A DNA stretch of 64,000 nucleotides from Geobacillus genomosp. 3. Its GTDB lineage: Bacteria; Bacillota; Bacilli; Bacillales; Anoxybacillaceae. Of the stretch, positions 17,827 through 25,911 are shown piece by piece. Numbering within the stretch: position 1 is the first letter of the stretch; each line of letters starts with the position of its first letter. Location: assembly GCF_000445995.2 (NCBI RefSeq), contig NC_022080.4:1550001-1614000 (forward strand). The letters are read 5' to 3'. A model generated the notes under the pieces. The model saw only the letters and a list, made by a program, of their open reading frames with translations. It was not told the DNA's origin and ran no database searches. The translations under genes were made by a program, and so were the position numbers.

Positions 17827-17969
17827 TTGCCGCGATCTACCGAACAAATTCACACTGGCGCCGCTTCGGAGCGGCAAGGATGGATGAGAGGAAGGGCTTC
17901 CATTGTTTTTGTTTCCTTCTCTTGAGTTTTCATAATTTGTGTTATGTAAACAAAAAGGAGAACGAGGAG

Positions 17970-18359
17970 ATGGCGGAAAGACGATATCGCGTGTTTGTGT
18001 ACGGAACGCTGTTGACCGGCGAAGAAAATCATCATGTGGCGGCTCCGTATGTTTGTGCTGTATGCCCGGGGAGCGTGAACGGCCGCTTATACAACGTTGG
18101 CCTGTACCCCGCGCTAGTGCTCGGGGGAGAAGGCGAGGTTGAGGGTGAATGGCTGACGGTCGTCGAACAAGGGCTGAAAGCGATGGACGAACTCGAAGAT
18201 TATAAGGAAGGCCGCGCAGAGAATGAATATGAGCGCGTATGGGTTCGTGACGCCCGCCGGCCGATTGAAGGGTATGTGTATGTCTATACGGCGGAGAAGG
18301 CAACCGGCCTACGGCCCATTGCCTCCGGTTCGTGGCGGCGCCGTAAGGAGAAAACGTAA
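17970..18359 (+). CDS. Gamma-glutamylcyclotransferase-family protein
   Basis: 129 residues with the GGCT/AIG2 fold: RVFVYGTLLTGEENH carries the YGTL substrate-loop motif, and MDELEDYKEG the conserved acidic turn with the catalytic Glu region. Family members cleave gamma-glutamyl amines or dipeptides to 5-oxoproline; bacterial members are mostly uncharacterised. ATG 17970 follows AAAAAGGAGAACGAGGAG. The longer open frame back to 17718 crosses the upstream terminator and is not coding. Single gene, closed by the hairpin at 18381. Confidence 0.82.
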   Translation: MAERRYRVFVYGTLLTGEENHHVAAPYVCAVCPGSVNGRLYNVGLYPALVLGGEGEVEGEWLTVVEQGLKAMDELEDYKEGRAENEYERVWVRDARRPIEGYVYVYTAEKATGLRPIASGSWRRRKEKT

Positions 18360-18380
18360 CATCCATAGCGAACGGTTGGG

Positions 18381-18420
18381 AACAGCCTGGGAGACGGCCG
18401 TCTTTCAGGCTGTTTATTTT
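18381..18420 (+). terminator. Terminator
   Basis: AACAGCCTG (18381-18389) pairs with CAGGCTGTT (18406-18414), with an inner AGACGGCCGTCT palindrome, and is followed by a T-rich tract. Confidence 0.8.
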
Positions 18421-18453
18421 TTGCATAAATATTCATGTTTTCTTCCGTATTTT

Positions 18454-18467
18454 TGAAACCGTTTACA
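18454..18467 (+). promoter_or_regulatory. Catabolite-responsive element (cre) upstream of glutamine synthetase
   Basis: TGAAACCGTTTACA fits every fixed position of the cre consensus TGWAANCGNTNWCA. It lies about 45 bases upstream of the -35, around position -85 from the likely transcription start, where CcpA usually activates rather than represses. Confidence 0.6.
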
Positions 18468-18509
18468 GGATAAACGTTATAAAAATACAGAAAAATTGAT
18501 AAAAAAGTG

Positions 18510-18538
18510 TTGCCAAATGGCCGTTCTTTTTCTATAAT
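18510..18538 (+). promoter_or_regulatory. Sigma-A promoter of glutamine synthetase gene
   Basis: TTGCCA (18510-18515) and TATAAT (18533-18538) with a 17-base spacer; transcription should begin near 18545. Confidence 0.8.
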
Positions 18539-18568
18539 AAAAGCATGTTAGGAAAATAAACGTACGAA

Positions 18569-18585
18569 TGTGAGGTAATGTGACA
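18569..18585 (+). promoter_or_regulatory. TnrA/GlnR box overlapping the start codon
   Basis: TGTGA-N7-TGACA is an exact match to the TnrA/GlnR consensus TGTNA-N7-TNACA. It lies downstream of the promoter, spans the ribosome-binding site and touches the ATG, so bound repressor would block elongation. Confidence 0.65.
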
Positions 18586-19943
18586 TGTCAAAAACGTTCG
18601 TTTCCTCCACCCAAACGGGGCTGCTCGAACAAATTAAAGAAACGATCAAACAAAAGAACGTCGAGCTTCTTCATTTGCAGTTTGTCGACATCGAAGGGAT
18701 TTTAAAGCATGTGACGGTGACAGTGGAACAGCTTGATGACGTCGTCGAAGGAAAAATCATGTTTGACGGTTCATCAATCAAAGGGTTCTCGCCGATCAAC
18801 CGCTCTGACTTATACCTCCGCCCGGATTTAAACACGTTTGCCGTGTTGCCATGGACGGTCGAGGAAGGATATGCGGAAGCGCGCTTTCTCTGCTCAGTAG
18901 CCAACCCGGACGGCACGCTGTTTGAAGGCGACCCGCGCAACGTGTTGAAAAAAACGATGGAACGGGCGGCGGAAAAAGGGTATACGATTTCGGTTGGGCC
19001 GGAGTTGGAATTTTTCCTGTTCAAAGCGGATGAAAACGGCAATCCGACGCTTGAACTTCACGATAACGGCGGCTATTTCGAACCGTCTCCGAAAGACTTG
19101 GGCGAACGCGTCCGTCTCGAAATTTACCGCGCCCTAAAAGCGATGGGCTTTACGATCGAAGCGTCGCACCACGAAGTGGCAGAAGGACAGCATGAGATTA
19201 ACTTTAAATACGCTGATGCGCTCGGCGCAGCGGACAATGCGACAACGTACAAATGGGTTGTCAAAACGATTGCCGGCAAATTTGGTCTTCATGCAACGTT
19301 TATGCCAAAACCGGTTTTTGGCATTAACGGTTCGGGGATGCATGTGAACATGTCGCTCTTTAAAGATGGGGAAAATGCGTTCTTTGATCCGAACGATGCG
19401 AACCAACTGTCCGAAACGGCATACCAATTCATCGCCGGCTTGCTGAAAAACGTAAAAGATTTCACTGCGGTTACCAACCCGCTGGTCAACTCATACAAAC
19501 GGCTTGTTCCGGGTTATGAGGCGCCTTGTTACATCGCGTGGTCCGCTTCGAACCGTTCGGCGCTCATTCGCATTCCGGCGAAACGCGGCATGGCGACGCG
19601 TGTGGAATTGCGCTGCCCGGATCCGTCGGCAAACCCGTACTTGGCATACGCCATTATTGCGGCGGCGGGTCTTGACGGTGTCGAGAAAGGTCTAACAGCT
19701 CCGTCCGCAATTGACGAAGATATTTTCCATATGTCTGAAGAACGCCGTGTCGAGCTTGGAATTGACAACTTGCCGGAAGACTTAGGGGCTGCCATCGCCG
19801 CGTTTGAAAACGGGGAAATCGGCCGCGCGACATTGGGTGAGCACGTATTCAATGAATATGTCGCTATGAAAAAGGACGAATGGAACAGCTACCGCACCGC
19901 GGTTCATGCGTGGGAAATCGAGCAATATCAAGGGAAGTTTTGA
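18585..19943 (+). CDS. glnA: Type I glutamine synthetase (GSI-alpha-like paralogue)
   Basis: 452 residues; ATP-dependent amidation of glutamate with ammonia, a cytoplasmic dodecamer. Motifs: FDGSSIKGF, PELEFFLF, NGSGMHVN, the Glu-flap YKRLVPGYEAPCY and the ATP-site NRSALIRIPA. The adenylylation Tyr loop of GSI-beta is absent. The residue matching Arg62 of B. subtilis GlnA (in FDGSSIEGFVR), needed for feedback inhibition by AMP and glutamine, is Pro70 here. No glnR precedes it, unlike the canonical glnRA operon, so it is probably a second enzyme. Control: cre at 18454, TnrA/GlnR box at 18569. Ribosome site GAGGT upstream of ATG 18585. Terminator follows. Confidence 0.9.
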   Translation: MSKTFVSSTQTGLLEQIKETIKQKNVELLHLQFVDIEGILKHVTVTVEQLDDVVEGKIMFDGSSIKGFSPINRSDLYLRPDLNTFAVLPWTVEEGYAEARFLCSVANPDGTLFEGDPRNVLKKTMERAAEKGYTISVGPELEFFLFKADENGNPTLELHDNGGYFEPSPKDLGERVRLEIYRALKAMGFTIEASHHEVAEGQHEINFKYADALGAADNATTYKWVVKTIAGKFGLHATFMPKPVFGINGSGMHVNMSLFKDGENAFFDPNDANQLSETAYQFIAGLLKNVKDFTAVTNPLVNSYKRLVPGYEAPCYIAWSASNRSALIRIPAKRGMATRVELRCPDPSANPYLAYAIIAAAGLDGVEKGLTAPSAIDEDIFHMSEERRVELGIDNLPEDLGAAIAAFENGEIGRATLGEHVFNEYVAMKKDEWNSYRTAVHAWEIEQYQGKF

Positions 19944-19946
19944 GGA

Positions 19947-19971
19947 AAAGCGCCCTGTCCGGGCGCTTTTT
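19947..19971 (+). terminator. Terminator of glutamine synthetase gene
   Basis: AAGCGCCC (19948-19955) pairs with GGGCGCTT (19961-19968) around TGTCC, followed by TTTTT. Confidence 0.85.
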
Positions 19972-19992
19972 TATGTTCTTTTAAATTCACAG

Positions 19993-20021
19993 TTGACAAC
20001 TATGAATACTTGGTTTTAAAT
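19993..20021 (+). promoter_or_regulatory. Promoter of TauE/SafE gene
   Basis: TTGACA (19993-19998), 17 bases, TTAAAT (20016-20021). A second AT-rich box (TATAAG, 20026-20031) is nearby. Confidence 0.6.
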
Positions 20022-20063
20022 GATGTATAAGTATATTAAATTCCTGTAAGCGGAGGGGAAACG

Positions 20064-20951
20064 ATGAAAAAATTGATCGTATTTGTGTTTGTTGGCTTTC
20101 TCGCCCAGTTGATTGACGGGTCGCTCGGGATGGCGTATGGCGTCACCTCAACGACGCTGTTGTTGACATTTGGCATCGCCCCGGCGGTCGCCTCGGCATC
20201 GGTCCATTTGGCAGAAGTGGTGACGACAGCGGCATCCGGCGTCTCCCATTGGAAGTTCGGCAACGTTGATCGCGGAATGGTCGGGAAGCTTATAATCCCT
20301 GGGTCAGTCGGTGCGTTTGTCGGGGCGTGCTTTTTAAGCAACTTGCCGGGGGATTTGATTAAGCCATATGTATCGTTGTTTTTGTTGGCGCTTGGCCTTT
20401 ATATCATGTATCGATTTTTATTTTTGAACGGCCGTTCGCCGTCGGCGCCGGGAAAACGGTGGTCCAATAAGCGGCTCATTCCGCTCGGATTGGCGGCCGG
20501 TTTCCTTGACGCGACCGGAGGCGGGGGCTGGGGGCCGATTGCGACACCGGTGCTGCTCTCGAACCGAAACATGGAAGCGCGCAAAGTCATCGGCACGGTC
20601 GACACGTCCGAATTTGCCATTGCCTCGTCAGCAACGCTCGGCTTTGTGATTTCCTTAGGTTGGGAGCAAGTGAACTGGTATTGGGTGCTGACGCTCATGG
20701 CCGGCGGCATTGTCGCGGCCCCGATCGCCGCTTGGCTTGTGCGCAAACTGCCGTCTTATTTGCTTGGGGTGTTGGTCGGGGGGCTTATTATTTTGACGAA
20801 CACCCGCACGCTCCTGCACGCCTGGGAGGCGCCGGCGCCGGTGTATCCGGCCGTGTATGGCTTTATCGTGCTCGGATGGGCCGCGGCTGTAGCGATGGCC
20901 ATCAAAAACGGACGGAAAGGAAAGGCGGCTAACGGGGAGTTGGCGTCGTAG
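20064..20951 (+). CDS. TauE/SafE family membrane transporter (sulfite/anion exporter)
   Basis: 295 residues with about eight hydrophobic helices and the repeated TauE/SafE signatures LAQLIDGSLGMAYGVTSTTLL near the N-terminus and LAAGFLDATGGGGWGPI in the middle, the two halves of the inverted repeat. Family members export sulfite, sulfoacetate or related anions; none can be chosen here. ATG 20064 follows GCGGAGGGGAAACG. Monocistronic: own promoter, and a terminator stem that overlaps its own last codons. Confidence 0.85.
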   Translation: MKKLIVFVFVGFLAQLIDGSLGMAYGVTSTTLLLTFGIAPAVASASVHLAEVVTTAASGVSHWKFGNVDRGMVGKLIIPGSVGAFVGACFLSNLPGDLIKPYVSLFLLALGLYIMYRFLFLNGRSPSAPGKRWSNKRLIPLGLAAGFLDATGGGGWGPIATPVLLSNRNMEARKVIGTVDTSEFAIASSATLGFVISLGWEQVNWYWVLTLMAGGIVAAPIAAWLVRKLPSYLLGVLVGGLIILTNTRTLLHAWEAPAPVYPAVYGFIVLGWAAAVAMAIKNGRKGKAANGELAS

Positions 20952-20977
20952 ATCAAGACGGGCCAACTCCCCGCTTT
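20934..20977 (+). terminator. Terminator overlapping the 3' end of the TauE gene
   Basis: GGGGAGTTGGC (20934-20944), inside the last codons, pairs with GCCAACTCCCC (20962-20972) across the stop codon, followed by GCTTTT. Confidence 0.75.
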
Positions 20978-21084
20978 TGATAAACGTTCCTGTTGTTATT
21001 TCACCGTCTTTCTTAAGTCAGAAAAGAAGGATTTCTTAGCGGCAGTGTCGAATCCATTTTCGATGCGAAAAGGGGGAAAGAAAA

Positions 21085-22044
21085 ATGAACGATCCGATTG
21101 ATTTAGGCCGCCGCGTTTCGCTCATCGATTTGTACGACTTGCGCATGCCGCAGCGCACCGGTACATACGTGCTTCACGAAGAAAATTTGGCGATCGTGGA
21201 AACAGGGCCGGGCCCGTCCGTGCCGCATTTGCTCGCCGGATTGAAAGCGCTTCAGATCGACCCGGCTGACATTCGCTACATTATCGTCACCCATATCCAT
21301 TTGGACCATGCCGGCGGTGCCGGGCTCTTGCTTGAGCATTGCCCGAATGCGATGGTTGTCGTCCATCCGAAAGGGAAGCGGCATTTGGTCGACCCGTCAC
21401 GGCTCATTGCCGGGGCGAAGGCGGTGTATGGCGCACGGTTTGAAGAGCTGTTTGATCCGATCGTTCCGATTCCAGAAGAGCGGCTTGTCGTGAAAGAGGA
21501 CGGGGAAGCGCTCGTGCTGAGCGAAGAGCGGACGCTCACCTTTTACGATACACCGGGGCATGCGAACCATCATGTTTCCATTTATGATTCATACAGCCGC
21601 GGCGTGTTTACCGGTGATACAATTGGTGTGTTTTATCCGCAGCTTCTCGACAGCGCGCTTGAATTTTGCCTGCCGTCGACGTCGCCCAACCAGTTTAACC
21701 CCGAGGCGATGGAACGATCGGCCGAACGTCTTGAAGCACTGAACCCGGAACGCATCTATTTCGGCCATTTCGGTGCACTTGACAACCCTAAGGCTGCTTT
21801 TCGTCAGCTTCGCGTTTGGCTGCCGAAATTTGTGGAGGCCGGGAAGGAAGCAATGGACCGCCATCCGGATGCGCCGGCAGCCGAGCAGGCAAAAAAAGCT
21901 GCGCAGCTGCTGTATCACGACGTAAAGGCTTTTCTGAACGAACACAATGTTCCGTCCTCGTCGCCGGCCTATGCAGCGATCGAGCTTGATTTGCAAGTGT
22001 GTGCGATGGGGTTGATCGATTATTGGCGTAAACAACAGCAATGA
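21085..22044 (+). CDS. MBL-fold metallo-hydrolase
   Basis: 319 residues. The zinc motif THIHLDHAGGAG (about 70-81), a distal PGHANHH (His ligand), FTGDT (Asp ligand) and IYFGHFG (His ligand) complete a binuclear metallo-beta-lactamase site. The C-terminal 70 residues are helical and extend beyond the core. Cytoplasmic; a glyoxalase-II-like or thioesterase-like hydrolase, substrate not predictable. ATG 21085 follows AAAAGGGGGAAAG. Monocistronic with a terminator at 22054. Confidence 0.87.
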   Translation: MNDPIDLGRRVSLIDLYDLRMPQRTGTYVLHEENLAIVETGPGPSVPHLLAGLKALQIDPADIRYIIVTHIHLDHAGGAGLLLEHCPNAMVVVHPKGKRHLVDPSRLIAGAKAVYGARFEELFDPIVPIPEERLVVKEDGEALVLSEERTLTFYDTPGHANHHVSIYDSYSRGVFTGDTIGVFYPQLLDSALEFCLPSTSPNQFNPEAMERSAERLEALNPERIYFGHFGALDNPKAAFRQLRVWLPKFVEAGKEAMDRHPDAPAAEQAKKAAQLLYHDVKAFLNEHNVPSSSPAYAAIELDLQVCAMGLIDYWRKQQQ

Positions 22045-22053
22045 TTCACTTCG

Positions 22054-22082
22054 CCTAGCCGGTTTGGCTAGGTTTCTTTTTT
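22054..22082 (+). terminator. Terminator of MBL-fold gene
   Basis: CCTAGCC (22054-22060) pairs with GGCTAGG (22066-22072), followed by a T-rich tract. Confidence 0.85.
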
Positions 22083-22372
22083 TGCCGGAACACACACCGT
22101 TTTAGGACATCGCTGTCAAAACGCCACACCATGTGAAAACAGGAGTGAACGTTGAGCGGATGCAGCTTGAAGCGGTGATCAAATCACGGAGAGCAAAAGG
22201 TGTCCGGTCAACGGCTTTGCACGAGAAAAAAGGTGCCCCCTTCTTTAAGCGTGCGCCGAATGTGTCATGCGGGCTATTTCGTGAAATGACGGCACATATG
22301 GTAGAGTAGAAATAAGCGATTCTGATGTCTGGGGGAAAGTTTGTGAATCTCAGGCAAAAAGGGGAGTGGAAC
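22083..22372. other. Intergenic stretch without a supported gene
   Basis: After the terminator a 54-codon open frame runs on the plus strand (22148-22312) but its GTG directly abuts AGGAG without spacing and its sequence shows no family feature. No clear promoter or RNA motif seen. The 3' end carries the ribosome site of the next gene. Confidence 0.4.
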
Positions 22373-22654
22373 GTGAAACAGAGACGGTCCGTCACGTACC
22401 ACATCGGCATCGGTCTCATCATCGCGTCGTTCGTCGTTTGGGTGGTGGTGCCCATCGCGCCGTTTCTGCCGCTTTCAACTGCTAGTAAGACGGCAATTGT
22501 TGCGGTTGTCATTGCTGCGGCAGAAATAATGTTTTGGTTCGGAGTGTTGCTGGCTGGGAAAGAAGCGGTGATGAAGCTCAAAAAGTATTGGAATCCAAAA
22601 TATTGGCGAATAAACCGGCAGCGGCCGGATCAAACAAATGATAGCGGACAATGA
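22373..22654 (+). CDS. Small membrane protein, 'transporter suffix' domain family
   Basis: 93 residues with two membrane helices (about 12-32 and 40-62) separated by the motif PIAPFLPLS, then GKEAVMKLKKYWNPKYW. This is the small stand-alone 'transporter suffix' family, named because the same domain follows some permeases; no function is established. GTG 22373 follows AAAAAGGGGAG; the upstream in-frame GTG 22325 has a poorer site. It lies 44 bases before the SGNH gene and may be co-transcribed with it. Confidence 0.7.
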   Translation: MKQRRSVTYHIGIGLIIASFVVWVVVPIAPFLPLSTASKTAIVAVVIAAAEIMFWFGVLLAGKEAVMKLKKYWNPKYWRINRQRPDQTNDSGQ

Positions 22655-22698
22655 GCAAACAGATTGCGAGGAATAAAATGGGGAAATGAGGTGTTGAT

Positions 22699-23496
22699 AT
22701 GGGACGAAACACGGTGGCGCTTCTGATAGCCGTTGCCGTCTTATCCGGCGTGTTTTGGCTCGGCGGCCTCGCCTTGGCGGTGCAAGATCAGCTTTTTCCT
22801 GCCGCCAAGCCGCCGGCCGAGCAAAAGCGGCCCGCAGTCGATGAGACGGAGCGGGGCGATGGGGAGATCGACATCGTGGCCTTAGGCGATTCGTTGACAA
22901 GAGGGACGGGGGATGAAAGCGGCAAAGGGTATGTCGGCTATATGGTCGATGAGCTTCGCCGGCAGACGGACGAGCCGATTCGCGTCACCAATTTGGCGAT
23001 TCGCGGCTTGCGTTCGGACGGACTGCTTCGCCAGCTCGGTCAAAAAGAAGTCAAGCGGCAGGTCGCCATGGCTGATCTGATCGTGATGACGATCGGTGGC
23101 AATGATTTGTTTCGCGGCGGAGAAGCGCTTGACTTGGATCAAAAAGAGCTAGAGGCGGCGAAACGGCAATATGTGGCCAACCTGGGCCGCATTTTTGCCA
23201 CGCTGCGCCGTTTGAACAGCGAAGCGGTCATTTTGGCGATCGGCTTGTACAATCCGTTTAGCGATTTGGGTGACGCCAAACGAACGTCGGCCGTTGTTCG
23301 CGATTGGAATTTTGCGTCAGCGGAAGTGGCCGCCCGCTATCCAAATGTCGTCGCTGTTCCGACGTTTGACTTGTTTGCCTTGCATGTCAATGATTATTTA
23401 TACAGCGACCATTTCCATCCAAACAAAGAAGGGTACAGGCGGATCGGTGAGCGCGTCGCTTCGCTCATTACGTTGACAGAGGAGGAGCATAGATGA
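22699..23496 (+). CDS. SGNH/GDSL-family hydrolase, membrane-anchored
   Basis: 265 residues. An uncleaved signal anchor (about 5-28) is followed by a Pro-rich linker and an SGNH esterase domain: ALGDSLTRGTGD (catalytic Ser, block I), TIGGNDLF (block III Asn) and YSDHFHPN (Asp-His pair, block V). It should act outside the membrane on an acyl or acetyl ester, substrate unknown. ATG 22699 has a GAGGTG site. Its stop overlaps the next ABC ATPase by four bases, an operon also seen around YhcH/YhcI-like genes elsewhere in Bacillaceae. Confidence 0.85.
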   Translation: MGRNTVALLIAVAVLSGVFWLGGLALAVQDQLFPAAKPPAEQKRPAVDETERGDGEIDIVALGDSLTRGTGDESGKGYVGYMVDELRRQTDEPIRVTNLAIRGLRSDGLLRQLGQKEVKRQVAMADLIVMTIGGNDLFRGGEALDLDQKELEAAKRQYVANLGRIFATLRRLNSEAVILAIGLYNPFSDLGDAKRTSAVVRDWNFASAEVAARYPNVVAVPTFDLFALHVNDYLYSDHFHPNKEGYRRIGERVASLITLTEEEHR

Positions 23497-24407
23497 CGAA
23501 ACAAGTGACGTTAGCCGTCAAAGAACTGCGGAAAACGATCCGCGGCAAGGAAATCATTAAAGGGATTTCGTTTGAACTGCAAGAGGGGGAAGTGTTCGGC
23601 TTTTTGGGGCCGAACGGGGCGGGCAAAACGACGACGATTCGCATGTTGGTCGGACTCATCCGGCCGACGTCGGGGACGGTGGCGATTTGCGGATATGATC
23701 TTCATCGCCAGTTTACCGAGGCGATCCGCCATATCGGCTGCATCGTCGAAAACCCGGAAATGTATCCGTATTTAACGGGCTGGGAAAACCTTGAACATTT
23801 CGCCCGTATGATGCCCGGAGTCGGTGCGGAGCGGATTGCAGAAGTGGCGAAGCTCGTCGGTCTTGAACAGCGCATTCATGATCGGGTGAGCACATATTCG
23901 CTCGGCATGCGGCAGCGGCTTGGCATCGCCCAGGCGTTGCTCGGAAAACCGAAGGTGCTCATTTTGGACGAGCCGACAAACGGCCTTGACCCGGCCGGCA
24001 TTCGTGAAATGCGCGCCTTCATCCGCTTTTTGGCGGAGACGGAAGGATTGAGCGTCCTTGTATCGTCGCATTTGTTAAGCGAAATTCAGCTGATGTGTGA
24101 CCGCGTCGCCATTATGGCAAAAGGGCGGCTTTTGGCTGTCGATACAGTCGAGCGACTGTTGAAAGAACAGGCGCGTGTCGTCTGGAAAGCCGCTCCGATC
24201 GAGCGGGCGCGGGCGCTGTTGACGGAGGAAACGGATGTGTTGCGGGCGGATGAGGAAACGGTCGTAACGCCGTATGAGCCGGCCAAGCTCGCTGCCTGGA
24301 ACGCCAAACTCGTCCAGGCCGGCGTGGCGGTCGCCGAAATTGACCCACGGCTGCCAACGCTCGAAGATTTGTTTATCGAGCTGACAGGGGGCGAAACGAT
24401 TGACTAA
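23493..24407 (+). CDS. ABC exporter ATP-binding protein (YhcH/BcrA-like)
   Basis: 304 residues. Walker A GPNGAGKTT, signature YSLGMRQRLGIAQ (LGMRQ instead of LSGGQ, as in BcrA/NatA-type exporters), Walker B VLILDEPTNGLDP and H-loop SSHLLSE. A C-terminal 80-residue extension is typical of the DrrA/BcrA class. ATG 23493 overlaps the hydrolase stop. It energises the permease encoded at 24400. B. subtilis YhcH is 305 residues, the closest size and context match; bacitracin-type resistance is possible but not shown. Confidence 0.87.
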   Translation: MTKQVTLAVKELRKTIRGKEIIKGISFELQEGEVFGFLGPNGAGKTTTIRMLVGLIRPTSGTVAICGYDLHRQFTEAIRHIGCIVENPEMYPYLTGWENLEHFARMMPGVGAERIAEVAKLVGLEQRIHDRVSTYSLGMRQRLGIAQALLGKPKVLILDEPTNGLDPAGIREMRAFIRFLAETEGLSVLVSSHLLSEIQLMCDRVAIMAKGRLLAVDTVERLLKEQARVVWKAAPIERARALLTEETDVLRADEETVVTPYEPAKLAAWNAKLVQAGVAVAEIDPRLPTLEDLFIELTGGETID

Positions 24408-25380
24408 GTTAGTGTACAATGAAATGTTAAAGATCATCCGCAAAAAGCGGCTATGGGTAATCGTCGCCATTGTTGCGGTGCTTGTCGCCTTATTTACATA
24501 CGCTCAATATCGGGAGACGGAAGAGCTAAAGAAACGGCTTGGCACAACTGACTGGCGAACGCAGCTGCAGCAGCAAATCGTCGACTTGCAGAACCGTTTG
24601 CAGTCGCCGAGCATGTCGGAAGAGTGGCGCCAATATTTGCAAATCCGCCTTCAGCAACAGCAATATTACTTAGAGCACGACATCAACCCGTCCGCTCCAG
24701 GGGCGCCGACGTTTATGCGCATTTTTATTGAAAATGCCATTGACTTGTTTTTGCCGCTCTTGGTGATGGTGGTGGCGGCCGATCTCGTGTCATCGGAGTC
24801 AAGCGCCGGAACGATCAAGCTGCTTCTTGTCCGGCCGGTGAAACGATGGAAAGTGCTGTTAAGCAAATATATCGCGCTATTGTTGTCCGTATCGTTGATT
24901 ATGTTAACGGCTGCGGTGTTGTCGTACGTCATTTCCGGCCTTGTGTTCGGGTACGGCGGCTTTCGCCTGCCGCTATTGACCGGATTTATCCCACAAGGAG
25001 AAGATTTGAATACGGAAAACGTTCATATAATTCCACAATGGAAATACGTGCTTATTGAGCTTGGGTTGGCAGCGTTTGTCAGCGTTGTTGTTGGCACGTT
25101 GACGTTTATGCTTTCCGTACTTTTGCGAAGCACCGCAGCGGTGATGGGCATTATGCTGGCGGCGCTAATTTCCGGTGCCATTTTATCGAACATGGTGTCA
25201 TCGTGGCATTCGGCGAAATATTTGTTTATGGTCAATTTGCGGCTGACGGACTACATCAAAGGGGCGGCCCCGCCGATCGAAGGGATGACGCTTGGCTTTT
25301 CCATGACGGTGCTCGCCGTTTGGGGCGTTGCGGCCCTCCTGATTGCCTTTATTGTCTTTACGCGGCGGGATGTGTATTGA
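24400..25380 (+). CDS. ABC-2 type permease (YhcI-like)
   Basis: 326 residues. An N-terminal helix (about 18-36) is followed by a roughly 85-residue hydrophilic, coiled-coil-like loop rich in Gln and Arg, then five more helices, the NatB/ABC-2 layout. The start is TTG 24400, overlapping the ATPase stop by eight bases with GGGGGCGAAACGA upstream. Works with the ATPase at 23493. A terminator with a T-run follows at 25498. Confidence 0.85.
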   Translation: MTKLVYNEMLKIIRKKRLWVIVAIVAVLVALFTYAQYRETEELKKRLGTTDWRTQLQQQIVDLQNRLQSPSMSEEWRQYLQIRLQQQQYYLEHDINPSAPGAPTFMRIFIENAIDLFLPLLVMVVAADLVSSESSAGTIKLLLVRPVKRWKVLLSKYIALLLSVSLIMLTAAVLSYVISGLVFGYGGFRLPLLTGFIPQGEDLNTENVHIIPQWKYVLIELGLAAFVSVVVGTLTFMLSVLLRSTAAVMGIMLAALISGAILSNMVSSWHSAKYLFMVNLRLTDYIKGAAPPIEGMTLGFSMTVLAVWGVAALLIAFIVFTRRDVY

Positions 25381-25718
25381 GAAGCAAATAAAAGCCCGAG
25401 GGGAATCCCACGGGATGTTTCAATAGGCTTCATGCGCCGAAACTGCTCACTGCTCTCGCTGCCGTATGCGACAATTTGTTTAGCTGACGCCGCCGCAATG
25501 CCGGTCTCTGGTTGGAGACCCGCATTTTTTCCGTTTTTTCTATGGAAACGCAGGTGCCCGGATGGATCGTGTTCATGCCTGGATGGAGGGCAAAGCGTTG
25601 CCCATAAGGCTTTTCCATGAAAAGGCCCTCGCTTTGATTGGCGATTTTGATCTCGGGTGAGGGCAAAACTTGCTCATGCATGTTTTTTGTTTATGGCATC
25701 CCCTTGTTTTGCGTCCCC
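25381..25718. other. Intergenic stretch with terminator and long hairpins
   Basis: A terminator-like hairpin, ATGC/GCAT plus GGTCTC/GAGACC (25498-25525) with TTTTTT, ends the ABC transcript. Further on, GCCCTC and GAGGGC (about 25622-25662) form a long-loop hairpin that could end the minus-strand gene whose remnant stops at 25719. Short open frames on both strands show no recognisable family. Confidence 0.5.
25498..25530 (+). terminator. Terminator downstream of the ABC-2 permease
   Basis: ATGC (25498-25501) with GCAT (25522-25525) and GGTCTC (25503-25508) with GAGACC (25515-25520) form one stem with a single C-C mismatch, followed by TTTTTT. Confidence 0.65.
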
Positions 25719-25888
25719 CTAGCGGCCGCTTGCCTTCCCATCCCGGATGCCGGCAAGACCGAGTGCGTGATGATTCCATAGCAGCCGTTCGATCAATGGC
25801 CATTGCTCCTCATCGCAACGGATGAGGAGCACGATTTCCGCGCTCATGTTCGTTTGGCGGCGCGCCGCCTTTCGGTTGAGCCGCCATT
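25719..25888 (-). pseudogene. 3' part of a gene split by the IS1634-family element
   Basis: Minus-strand codons from 25888 down to the TAG at 25719 continue, in frame, the gene whose 5' part is at 27785-28085 once the element and one copy of the 6-bp target duplication are removed (301 + 170 = 471 bases, 157 codons). The restored C-terminus reads KWRLNRKAARRQTN, then MSAEIVLLIRCDEEQWPLIE, and ends GIRDGKASGR. The fragment has no start of its own. Confidence 0.75.
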
Positions 25889-25911
25889 TCAACACTCACA
25901 TTTCGCACCCT
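25889..25911. repeat. Left target duplication and terminal inverted repeat
   Basis: TCAACA (25889-25894) is the target-site duplicate; CTCACATTTCGCACCCT (25895-25911) is the left inverted repeat, an exact reverse complement of 27768-27784. Confidence 0.9.

Noticed and set aside
17718-17969. N-terminal extension of the gamma-glutamylcyclotransferase gene
   Set aside because: The frame is open but crosses an intrinsic terminator; the strong ribosome site and the family start are at 17970.
22148-22312. 54-codon open frame after the MBL-fold gene
   Set aside because: The GTG abuts AGGAG with no spacing, the sequence has no family feature and the stretch looks intergenic.
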